Positions 8,611 to 16,031 of a stretch of 44,208 bases of DNA are shown in pieces (the first letter of the stretch is position 1; each line of letters begins with the position of its first letter). Source of the stretch: Actinomycetota bacterium (GTDB lineage: Bacteria; Actinomycetota; Acidimicrobiia; Acidimicrobiales; Ilumatobacteraceae). A program made the translations under genes and the position numbers. The DNA is taken from positions 1 to 44,208 of the forward strand of contig CANGIP010000017.1 of assembly GCA_947454105.1 (NCBI GenBank). The letters are read 5' to 3'. Under the pieces are notes generated by a model, which did no database searches, had not been told where the DNA came from, and was given only the letters and a program-made list of their open reading frames with translations.

Positions 8611-8636
8611 ACTATGATCTAAAAACAGATCATAGT
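8611..8636. promoter_or_regulatory. Perfect 10-bp inverted repeat, candidate operator of the HEPN/MNT module
   Basis: ACTATGATCT (8611-8620), a 6-nt spacer, then AGATCATAGT (8627-8636): a perfect dyad. It lies 17 bp upstream of the likely start of the wHTH-nucleotidyltransferase gene and 32 bp upstream of the divergent gene at 8668, so it could affect both. A weaker half-site (TCATAGATCT, 8591-8600) overlaps the start codon. Confidence 0.65.
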
Positions 8637-8655
8637 ATGCCTAGATTTTTCGCCC

Positions 8656-8661
8656 TAGCCT
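8656..8661 (+). promoter_or_regulatory. -10 element TAGCCT of a likely leaderless promoter
   Basis: TAGCCT is followed by exactly 6 nt and then ATG 8668. No Shine-Dalgarno sequence is present, so the transcript should begin at the start codon. Confidence 0.6.
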
Positions 8662-8667
8662 GAACAC

Positions 8668-9336
8668 ATGTCTGATGAGCAACTCTTTGACGAGGTTGAT
8701 GCCGGCGACACGATCTGGCGTTTTGAGCGCTCATTCATGAATTCGAATTGGACCTGCATTTGGGGTCGCGGTTGCCTGGGCATCGGAGACACTCGCGATT
8801 CGGAAACAGGTCATGGCTGCTGCTCATTAGGGGCCGAACTTGACGGTGTCGACGAAGCGATGAACCTCGCTGCTATGGCCGCGACATTAACTCCAGAAAT
8901 TTTCCAATTTCACGCTGAAGCTCAGACCGGAGGCATCTTTCGAGACGAACAAAACAATGCAACGCGGGTTGTCGATGGCGCGTGCATTTTTCATAATCGC
9001 AACGGATTCTCGGGTGGCGCAGGTTGTGCGTTACATATTGGAGCTCTCGCCTATGACGAGTCGCCCATTGACTGGAAACCGTCAGTGTGTTGGCAACTTC
9101 CAATCAAAGTTGATTGGGTGATGCGCGACGACGATGTTGAGATCGCCACCGTTCGTGGTTGGAAGAAATCAGACTGGGGTGATCACAGCGAGAAAATGGC
9201 TTGGGTGTGCACCGAAGAACCCGAGGCATACGTGGGTGAACACCCAGTGATTGAAAGTTTGGCTGACGAATTGACTGCGATCGTTGGCGAAGAGGTTTTT
9301 GTACAACTTCGTGAACGCATCAAAGGGATCTCTTAG
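8668..9336 (+). CDS. Conserved Cys-rich protein of unknown function
   Basis: 222 residues with no signal peptide or membrane segment. Clustered cysteines mark the N-terminal two thirds: TCIWGRGCLGIG, GHGCCSLGAEL, DGACIFHNRNGFSGGAGCALH and KPSVCWQLPI. The pattern C...C...GGAGCALH...KP..CW.LP resembles zinc- or iron-sulfur-cluster proteins of the YkgJ/DUF3109 type and conserved actinobacterial proteins of that kind, but I cannot name the family with certainty. A metal-binding role is inferred only from the cysteines and histidines. The gene is divergent from the HEPN/MNT module, and its stop overlaps the carboxylesterase stop by 4 bp. Confidence 0.8.
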   Translation: MSDEQLFDEVDAGDTIWRFERSFMNSNWTCIWGRGCLGIGDTRDSETGHGCCSLGAELDGVDEAMNLAAMAATLTPEIFQFHAEAQTGGIFRDEQNNATRVVDGACIFHNRNGFSGGAGCALHIGALAYDESPIDWKPSVCWQLPIKVDWVMRDDDVEIATVRGWKKSDWGDHSEKMAWVCTEEPEAYVGEHPVIESLADELTAIVGEEVFVQLRERIKGIS

Positions 9337-10847
9337 ATAACTCCATCCCACAGAGCCAGTTCATCAGCACACAAATTATGACCGAGTGTTGACGTTGTAT
9401 TGAACTGCATCATCGGTCGATCATTCGTGTTGTGTCGCGGCCACTCGGGCAGTCCAGCATGTTGCGGCTTGCCAGTCTTTACAAATGCCACCCACGCCTG
9501 GTGCATGGCATCAGCCACACTTTGTGGTGCATTATCGCCACACATGTACGCCGCTGCGGGATCACCAAGGTTGTTAAACACGAACACCAACTCAAGTGCG
9601 TGACACGCGCCAAGTGCGCCGTCGTACACCGGGGTTGCCCAATCAAAACGGTATGTCCACACATCGGGCGAATGCTTGACTTGCGCATCAGCAAGACGAC
9701 GACACGGAACAATGAACATGCGGTCAGTTTCAACGGCAGCAGTGATTTGGAATGGCAACGCGCCCGGTCGATTCGCGCGATACTTCTCGAGAGCAGCCTG
9801 ACCTTTTTCGGCCGAACCAAATGTTGCGGTCACTAATGCTTCAAGCATCTCTTCACCAAACATGTCGGCCATCGCCACCACAAAAACCAACGACTCTTGC
9901 ATTGTGGTGCCAGTCAGAACTTTGATACCTGCTGCCGATCCCGACTCAATTAACTCAATCGGTTGCTTTGGCAAAACAGAAGTGCCGTATGTCGGTTGGA
10001 ATGGCATGGTTGAAGCAGCGGCCTCGCCAAAAATTTCAGGGTCTCGAGTTTGCGCCAAGGCCATGACTTCAAGTTGCACTTCAAACAAGCGCTCATCAGA
10101 AACTTTGGCAAGTGCCGCACTATCACCAGGTTTCACATCAAGTCGACGCAAGACTTCACCCGCAATCACTGTTGCAGTCTTGGCGCTGATGCCATTATGT
10201 CCAGCACCACTTTGTGGAATCGCTTGTGTGAATAATCCCTTTGCATGTGATGAGGCCAGCAACGATGACACACTCATACCACCGGCAGATTCACCAGCGA
10301 TCGTGACGCGTGATGGGTCTCCACCAAACGCTGCGATGTTTTGTTGCACCCACTTCAAGGCCGCGATCTGATCAAGGAGTCCGGCATTGCCCGATTCGGC
10401 TAATTCTGGAAAGTGATCAGCAAGGTGCAAGAAACCTTGCGCACCCAAGCGATAGTTGATCGTGACACACACAACTCCGTTGCGTGCAAATGACGCACCG
10501 TCGTAAACCGCCTCGACACCACTTCCGCCGTAGAACGCACCACCGTGGATCCACACATACACCGGCAATGAGCCAGCGACATCGGGACTCCAAACATTGA
10601 GGTTCAAACAATCTGCACCTGCCTCAGGCAATGGAGTACCAAAGGGTGGAGGAAGCGGTGCTTGCCGCGAAATCAAACCAATCGTGGTGGCTTCACGAAC
10701 TCCCGACCAAGATTCACGGGGCTGCGGCGCACGAAATCGATTCGGCCCGTCAATAGGTGCCGCATACGGAACTCCCTTAAATATGTGAAGTCCGTTTTCA
10801 ACCGAACCTCGCAACTGCCCCTGCGCAACCTGAACAACTGTTTCCAT
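9333..10847 (-). CDS. Type-B carboxylesterase (alpha/beta hydrolase)
   Basis: 504 residues, full length for the family. The oxyanion-hole motif HGGAF is at 101-105, the nucleophile elbow GESAGG with Ser187 at 182-188, a likely acid at Glu318 (GTTMQES), and the base His416 (GACHALEL). It starts as the family does, with a V..G.LRG......F.GVPYA block, and has no signal peptide, so it is probably cytosolic. It hydrolyses carboxylic esters; the natural substrate is unknown. A GGGGGT Shine-Dalgarno-like stretch lies about 8 nt before ATG 10847. It is third of three minus-strand genes (thiolase, carotenoid oxygenase, esterase) with short gaps, possibly an operon for degrading an ester or apocarotenoid-like compound. 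Confidence 0.93.
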   Translation of the reverse strand: METVVQVAQGQLRGSVENGLHIFKGVPYAAPIDGPNRFRAPQPRESWSGVREATTIGLISRQAPLPPPFGTPLPEAGADCLNLNVWSPDVAGSLPVYVWIHGGAFYGGSGVEAVYDGASFARNGVVCVTINYRLGAQGFLHLADHFPELAESGNAGLLDQIAALKWVQQNIAAFGGDPSRVTIAGESAGGMSVSSLLASSHAKGLFTQAIPQSGAGHNGISAKTATVIAGEVLRRLDVKPGDSAALAKVSDERLFEVQLEVMALAQTRDPEIFGEAAASTMPFQPTYGTSVLPKQPIELIESGSAAGIKVLTGTTMQESLVFVVAMADMFGEEMLEALVTATFGSAEKGQAALEKYRANRPGALPFQITAAVETDRMFIVPCRRLADAQVKHSPDVWTYRFDWATPVYDGALGACHALELVFVFNNLGDPAAAYMCGDNAPQSVADAMHQAWVAFVKTGKPQHAGLPEWPRHNTNDRPMMQFNTTSTLGHNLCADELALWDGVI

Positions 10848-10920
10848 ATGTAGACCCCCATCTAAAACTATGTCAAGGCCAACTTACGTCAGAATCACTT
10901 CGTTGTCAGTAGGGGAAACT

Positions 10921-12402
10921 CTATTGGCGCGACGCGAGTGCCTCGGCTGGCGTCCAACACGAGTGAGTTCCCGACGAAATGCGCTCGGGTAAACGCACTC
11001 GAGCAATCGGACCATCAGTGAGACGAGTCGCATCAAAGATCAGGCATTCACTGCAATCGCGATTCATGTCAGTAGTAAAAGTCAACAAGTAGCCATCATC
11101 TTCGGCAGTTGCTCCAATACGAGGTGCAAATGGAGTTTCGCTGGCAAATACTCCTTCACCAAAGTAGTAACGCTCTTCAGTTCCGGTTAAAACATCTTGT
11201 TTCACGAGACCATCAAACAAAAACCATCCCGGCTTGCCAGTCATGTTGTAGGTGTAGCGATAGTTCTTGCCAGCAATCTGTGGGTTGATCATTCCGAATT
11301 CCATGACTCGATCAGACAGCGATTCTTCTTTAGTTTCGCCAGTTACCAAGTTGAAGCGCCAACGGTGAGGTCGTGTTTGTAAGCGATCAAGATCAACCGA
11401 GCGATAGAGCGACAACGGTTTAGGGGTACCTTCGCGCTTGGCAGGCATCGGGTCATGTTGGAAGAATCCATCCAAGATCAGCCAGTCGCCTTCTTCGTAG
11501 GCATTAATCCAATGCAAAACATATGTGGGATCAGCTTCAAACCACTTGATGTCTTCGGTGTTGCCACGACGTGGCACAACTGCGAAGCGCGTCGGGATGT
11601 CGCGGTAAAAGCGCGGCACGTGCGCACCAAGTTCAATCATGGCCGGATCCCAAAACAATGGAAGGTCATTCAAGATGGCGTAGTTCTCGCTAAACGCCAT
11701 GTCGTGTGGCAAACGTGGACCGGGTAACGGAACATCAATCGCGTGAACCAATTTCCCTTGCGCATCAACAACGCCGTAATGCATAAATGGTTCAGATGTG
11801 CTGTAACCAAAAATGAGCAACTCCCCAGTGGCTTCATCAAGTTTGGTGTGTGCTGAAACTCCGGTGGGGCTCGGAAATTGATTAACCCACTCGGCCTTAC
11901 CCATGTCGGCAAGTGTCATCGGGTCCATTTGATAGACATCACCACATTGCCAAAAGCTCGTTAACGCAACTCCGTTATGAACAATCACGTCGGTGCTCGA
12001 GCTGTCTTTCATTCGACCTCGTGCGCCCCAACCATCTTCACGCTTTGAGTTTTGCGCGAGATCGTAAAAGCCAGTCCATAAAGATTCTCCGGCTTCCTGC
12101 TCCATTTGCATGCCATCGGTGCGAACGAATCGATTGCGATAACTTGCTTTGCCGTTCGCAAATGAAATCTGATGCAACATGCCATCGCCATCAAAAGGGT
12201 GGTACATCCCAATGGACGGATGAATGGGATTTTCGGTATTGCGTAAATAAATGCCGTTGAGGTCGGTCGGAATTTCGCCCTCCACTACAAGATCATCGGC
12301 ATTCCATTCGCGGTGATTCGGTCGCCATGCTCCGGTGCGATACGGGTGATCATCGTCAACGGGCAAGGTTGAATGAATGGTGTTGACTATTGATGATGAC
12401 AT
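10921..12402 (-). CDS. Carotenoid/lignostilbene oxygenase family protein (RPE65-like)
   Basis: 493 residues. The family opening is clear (EGEIPTDLNGIYLRNTENP, then HPFDGDGMLHQISF). Candidate iron-binding histidines occur where the family has its four: SAHTKLD, RLPHDMAFSENYAILNDLP, TYVLHWINAYEEGDW and the C-terminal SGTHSCW. Members cleave carbon-carbon double bonds of carotenoids, apocarotenoids or stilbenes with a non-haem Fe(II) and O2. Substrate and cleavage site cannot be read from the sequence. It lies 25 bp downstream of the thiolase gene and 73 bp upstream of the esterase gene, all on the minus strand. A GGGGGA stretch about 7 nt before ATG 12402 supports the start. Confidence 0.92.
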   Translation of the reverse strand: MSSSIVNTIHSTLPVDDDHPYRTGAWRPNHREWNADDLVVEGEIPTDLNGIYLRNTENPIHPSIGMYHPFDGDGMLHQISFANGKASYRNRFVRTDGMQMEQEAGESLWTGFYDLAQNSKREDGWGARGRMKDSSSTDVIVHNGVALTSFWQCGDVYQMDPMTLADMGKAEWVNQFPSPTGVSAHTKLDEATGELLIFGYSTSEPFMHYGVVDAQGKLVHAIDVPLPGPRLPHDMAFSENYAILNDLPLFWDPAMIELGAHVPRFYRDIPTRFAVVPRRGNTEDIKWFEADPTYVLHWINAYEEGDWLILDGFFQHDPMPAKREGTPKPLSLYRSVDLDRLQTRPHRWRFNLVTGETKEESLSDRVMEFGMINPQIAGKNYRYTYNMTGKPGWFLFDGLVKQDVLTGTEERYYFGEGVFASETPFAPRIGATAEDDGYLLTFTTDMNRDCSECLIFDATRLTDGPIARVRLPERISSGTHSCWTPAEALASRQ

Positions 12403-12427
12403 CGTGATCCCCCGCGTAGAACTTTTG

Positions 12428-13666
12428 TCAGACCGCTACAACAAAACTGACGGTCGTTGTTGTTGATCCGCCAATATTGAGTGTTGCAAATGTACGTGCA
12501 CCGTCAACTTGATTATCTCCAGCGCTGCCTGTCACTTGTCGCGAAGCATCAAGAACCATTCGCACTCCGGTTGCTCCAACGGGGTGCCCTCCACCAATGA
12601 GACCACCAGAGGGATTCATCGGGATGCTGCCATCATGTTCAAGTTTTCCATCTTCAATGGCCTTCCAACTTTCTCCCGGCGCAGTAATACCGAAGTGATC
12701 AATCGCCATGTATTCAGACGGAGTAAAGCAATCATGGGTTTCTATTCCATCAATTGCCGAAACATCGGCGACACCTGCACGAGAAAACGCATCAGTGATT
12801 GCTCGGCGCACATGGGGCATTACATATTCGTCGTGAGCCGATCGCTGAAGTTTCTCGGATAACGGAAGTCCAACGGTGCGGTGTCCCCAACCGACGATGC
12901 GCGGAACTGATTCAATAGTGAGTCCTCGACGCGACGCCCATTCTTCGGCTTTGGCACGACTAGCCAGCACCAATCCAACTCCGCCGTCAGTTAATTGACT
13001 GCAATCAGATCGACGAATGCGGCCGACAACAGTCGGATTCGCCACATCATCTTCGGTAAAAGATTCGGGTGTATGCGACCACGCACGAGTCTGAGCATTC
13101 GGGTTAGTTTTCGCGTTTCGAAAATTCAGTTCGGCGATGGCCGATAGATGTTGACTATCGATTCCGTAGCGAGCGTCGTATTCATCGGCCAACAAACTGA
13201 ACATGTGTGGCCACATATGAACAACTCCTTGGCCCTCGTGACCAATCCATGCCGCTGCACCCAAATTGATTGCCGCTTGATCGCCAGGAACATTGCGCTC
13301 TTGTTCAACGCCAACGACTAACGCACACTCGTAACGACCGGCTTCGATATCGGCCATTGCGGCCAAAATGGCGATTCCGCCCGACGCGCAAGCAGCCTCG
13401 TGACGTGATGACGGAATCCCCCACAGTTTGGGCTCGACAGTGGCCGGCATTCCACCCAGTTGCCCCTGACCATTGAATAACTGACCAAAGGCGTTCGCCA
13501 CGTGAATTGTCTCAATATCGGTTGGGTCAATCTGTGAGTCAATCCAAGTTTCGGTCAGTACTTCAGAGACGATGTCGCTGACTTCGAGACCTTGCTTGAC
13601 ATAGTTCCGGGCAAAGTCAGATTGATAGCCGCCCAAAATATAGATATCGCTCGTCACAACCTTCAC
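12428..13666 (-). CDS. SCP2-type thiolase / acetyl-CoA acetyltransferase-like protein
   Basis: 412 residues, starting at GTG 13666. The nucleophile is Cys93 (EAACASGG). The C-terminal half has ETHDCFTPSE and GGGHPVGATG, which supplies the active-site His. The usual final C-x-G-G-G cysteine of classical thiolases is absent (the end reads ATLNIGGSTTTTVSF). This is the pattern of the sterol-carrier-protein-X / lipid-transfer thiolase subfamily, often involved in steroid side-chain or branched acyl-CoA metabolism. It is first of a likely three-gene minus-strand unit with the carotenoid oxygenase and esterase, and sits directly downstream of a tRNA-Leu on the same strand. The substrate is unproven. 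Confidence 0.9.
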   Translation of the reverse strand: MKVVTSDIYILGGYQSDFARNYVKQGLEVSDIVSEVLTETWIDSQIDPTDIETIHVANAFGQLFNGQGQLGGMPATVEPKLWGIPSSRHEAACASGGIAILAAMADIEAGRYECALVVGVEQERNVPGDQAAINLGAAAWIGHEGQGVVHMWPHMFSLLADEYDARYGIDSQHLSAIAELNFRNAKTNPNAQTRAWSHTPESFTEDDVANPTVVGRIRRSDCSQLTDGGVGLVLASRAKAEEWASRRGLTIESVPRIVGWGHRTVGLPLSEKLQRSAHDEYVMPHVRRAITDAFSRAGVADVSAIDGIETHDCFTPSEYMAIDHFGITAPGESWKAIEDGKLEHDGSIPMNPSGGLIGGGHPVGATGVRMVLDASRQVTGSAGDNQVDGARTFATLNIGGSTTTTVSFVVAV

Positions 13667-13717
13667 GGTAGCGCACGACTTCGTTGGCGACGACGGGCAG
13701 TTTTACCCAATACGAGT

Positions 13718-13802
13718 GGTGGGCGAGGGGGGACTTGAACCCCCACGATCTTACGATCACTAGCACCTGAAGCTAGCGCGTCTGCCATTTCGCCACTCGC
13801 CC
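13718..13802 (-). tRNA. leuT: tRNA-Leu (anticodon CAG)
   Basis: 85 nt including an encoded CCA (13718-13720). The acceptor stem GGGCGAG (minus strand, from 13802) pairs with CTCGCCC (13728-13722), with discriminator A. The anticodon stem is CTAGC/GCTAG with loop TTCAGGT, giving anticodon CAG for CUG codons. A long variable arm (GATC...GATC stem) is the class II feature of tRNA-Leu. The T arm is GGGGG-TTCAAGT-CCCCC. As I recall, the M. tuberculosis leuT gene also lies beside fhaA, so the position appears conserved; the symbol follows that comparison. Confidence 0.95.
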
Positions 13803-13896
13803 GAGTAACACCTTGTAGGGTACCGACGCCCTCACCATCACCCCAACCCCCGATACCCTGAAGCGATGAACAAGAAATTTCTCTCTGGGAGAATTT

Positions 13897-14559
13897 GTGG
13901 GTCTGCAATCTTTTGAGGATGGTCTAGGGCGTATGGTCGAGGGTGTGTTCAGCCGTGCATTTAAAAGCAATGTCCGACCGATCGAGATCGGCCGACGACT
14001 CATTAAAGAAATAGACAGCAACCGAACCGTTGATATGAAGGGCCGTCGCGTGGTCCCCAATCAATTTGTGGTCCGACTTGCTCCCGACGATCAGGCGGCG
14101 TTGGCCGATATTGAGTCGGCCCTCATCACCGAACTCGCCGAGGCTGTTAAGGAATATTGCGCCGATGAGAATTACCACCTGCGTGGACCGGTTGCCGTCA
14201 CTATTGAGATTGACCAATCCGTGGGCACCGGTCGTATTGATGTTGACTCGTCAGTTGTCAAAGCCGGCGCCAGCGAAATCGTCGCTCGAGTGATCTTGCC
14301 CGATGACCGCAAGATCACCCTCGGCAAAGCCACTCTCGTCATTGGTCGCCTTGCCGAATGCGATATTGCCTTTGATGATTCGAATGTCAGTCGTCGTCAC
14401 GCTGAAATCAAAGCATTGGTCGGCGGCTTTGCCGTCAATGATTTAGGTTCAACTAATGGCACCAAAGTCAACGGTGTCACGATTACGTTCGAACGGGCAC
14501 TTCGCGACGGCGACATTATTTCGGTGGGAAGTCATTCCATTCGTTACGAGGCCCAGTAA
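13897..14559 (+). CDS. fhaA: FhaA-like protein: DUF3662 domain plus FHA domain
   Basis: 220 residues from GTG 13897, with GGGAGA about 5 nt upstream as ribosome-binding site. Residues ~1-115 match the DUF3662/FhaA N-terminal domain (GLQSFEDGLGRMVEGVFSRAF...RPIEIGRRLIKEID). Residues ~135-220 form an FHA domain, with GRLAECDIAFDDSNVSRRHAEI and the phosphothreonine-contact segment GSTNGTKVNG. FHA domains read phosphothreonines; FhaA works with PknB and the MviN/FhaA complex in regulating peptidoglycan precursor export. The protein is much shorter than mycobacterial FhaA (over 500 residues), lacking its long disordered middle. It is the first gene of the cell-wall signalling operon. Confidence 0.93.
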   Translation: MGLQSFEDGLGRMVEGVFSRAFKSNVRPIEIGRRLIKEIDSNRTVDMKGRRVVPNQFVVRLAPDDQAALADIESALITELAEAVKEYCADENYHLRGPVAVTIEIDQSVGTGRIDVDSSVVKAGASEIVARVILPDDRKITLGKATLVIGRLAECDIAFDDSNVSRRHAEIKALVGGFAVNDLGSTNGTKVNGVTITFERALRDGDIISVGSHSIRYEAQ

Positions 14560-14580
14560 GCCGTTTCGCGGTTACCAAAT

Positions 14581-15069
14581 ATGACTGATCAGCTGCTCGG
14601 AGTTCTCAAGATTGTTCTCCTGCTCGCGCTCTATCTTTTCTTTGCTCGTGTTTTATGGGCGGTCTGGAATGAAGTGCGAGTTCCCGCAGTTAATAGGTCG
14701 GCTCAAGGGTCGGGTACACCGAAAACAATCGCATCAGACTCCCCTGTCGGCGTAGTCAAGGTTCCACGCCCGTATCGTGTTGCCCGTATGAAAGTGATTT
14801 CTCCCGCACCGCTTCGAGGATTCACCTTTACTGCCGAACAACCTTTCACGGTCGGTCGCGGCTCCGACAATGACATGTGTCTTGACGATGATGAATTTGC
14901 CAGTACTCATCACGCACGTTTCATCACTAGCGATGGTCGCACCTATGTTGAAGATCTTGCATCGACAAACGGAACCTTTGTCAATAACCACCGCATTGAT
15001 CAGAACACCGATCTAAAAATTGGTGATCGTGTGCAAATCGGCGCTGTCATCATTGAGGCCGCCAAATGA
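14581..15069 (+). CDS. fhaB: FhaB-like membrane-anchored FHA protein
   Basis: 162 residues. One N-terminal transmembrane segment at ~8-28 (LKIVLLLALYLFFARVLWAVW) is followed by a linker and a C-terminal FHA domain (~75-160). The FHA domain has GRGSDNDMCLDDDEFASTHHARF and LASTNGTFVNNHRI. This matches FhaB/FipA, which in mycobacteria is phosphorylated by Ser/Thr kinases and links them to FtsZ and CrgA. It is second in the operon, 21 bp after fhaA. Its stop overlaps the start of pstP by 4 bp (ATGA), so translation is probably coupled. Confidence 0.93.
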   Translation: MTDQLLGVLKIVLLLALYLFFARVLWAVWNEVRVPAVNRSAQGSGTPKTIASDSPVGVVKVPRPYRVARMKVISPAPLRGFTFTAEQPFTVGRGSDNDMCLDDDEFASTHHARFITSDGRTYVEDLASTNGTFVNNHRIDQNTDLKIGDRVQIGAVIIEAAK

Positions 15070-16031
15070 TCCGCACAACATGTGGTGCATCCACGCACGT
15101 GGGTCAAGTACGCGATGGCAATGAAGACAATTTCGTCACCATTGAAGGTTTGTACTTTGTTGCCGACGGAATGGGCGGTCACAGTGCCGGCGAAGTTGCA
15201 AGTGAAATCGCCGTGCGCATTCTTCAAGAGGTCTATACCGATCCCAAAGTTCGTGTCTCATCACCAGGTTTATTGGCCGATGCTATTTCGACAGCTAATA
15301 CCGCGATCTTCATGGAAGCAATGCATGATGCTTCAAAGACGGGCATGGGCACGACACTCACTGGTCTTGCTGTCACAAATGCGCCAGACAATCAGATCGT
15401 TGTTGCCAACGTCGGTGATAGTCGTACCTACTTGTGGCGTCATGGCGAACTTCGCCAAGTCACTAAAGATCATTCGCATGTACAAACTTTGGTTGATCGT
15501 GGTGCCATTACTCGTGCAGAAGCTCGAGTGCACTTTCAACGCAACATCGTGTTGCGTGCAATGGGCATCGAATCTTGGGTTGATATTGACACCTTCCCGA
15601 TGACCGTCGAAGACGGCGATCGCTTCATTATGTGTAGCGATGGGTTAGTCGATGAAGCTGACGACGACGAGATCGAAACCGAGATTCGCTTATCATCCTC
15701 GGTGCAAGATCTCGCTGACCGATTAGTCGACCTTGCGAATCGCAACGGTGGTCGCGACAACATCACCGTTATTGTCGTTGATTTTGCAGTCAGCAACGAA
15801 GCTGTCAAGACAGATGGCGAAGTTGTGATCGCTCCACCCGTGGTTGAGCCACCGACTGCCACCGAACCGCCAATCACCGAAGAAATAGCGGTTATCACTT
15901 CAGGGCAAACACCTGACATCGCTCCCCTGCGACCATCACGATGGTTCACTGTTGCGACATATGCGATGTGGTTGGCATCGGCAGCAATTACCGCAACGGT
16001 GATTATTTCGGCCATCACATCGAGCCAGTGA
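15066..16031 (+). CDS. pstP: PstP-like PP2C protein phosphatase
   Basis: 321 residues. PP2C/PPM motifs occur in order: RDGNEDN (~17-23), VADGMGGHSAGE (~35-46), GMGTTL, GDSRTYLWR, CSDGLVDEADD and GGRDNITVIVVDF. The metal-binding aspartates are therefore intact. A Pro/Glu/Thr-rich linker (~245-290) leads to one C-terminal transmembrane segment (~297-317) with almost no tail, so the catalytic domain faces the cytosol. The extracellular part seen in some PstP proteins is missing. It reverses phosphorylation by PknB of the kinase itself and of divisome proteins. Overlaps of 4 bp with fhaB (ATGA) and with the next gene (GTGA) indicate one operon. Confidence 0.95.
   Translation: MIRTTCGASTHVGQVRDGNEDNFVTIEGLYFVADGMGGHSAGEVASEIAVRILQEVYTDPKVRVSSPGLLADAISTANTAIFMEAMHDASKTGMGTTLTGLAVTNAPDNQIVVANVGDSRTYLWRHGELRQVTKDHSHVQTLVDRGAITRAEARVHFQRNIVLRAMGIESWVDIDTFPMTVEDGDRFIMCSDGLVDEADDDEIETEIRLSSSVQDLADRLVDLANRNGGRDNITVIVVDFAVSNEAVKTDGEVVIAPPVVEPPTATEPPITEEIAVITSGQTPDIAPLRPSRWFTVATYAMWLASAAITATVIISAITSSQ

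Noticed and set aside
15941..16027. Upstream start for the RodA/FtsW gene
   Set aside because: It would overlap pstP by 91 bp. GTG 16028 overlaps the pstP stop as GTGA, as do the other joints of the operon.
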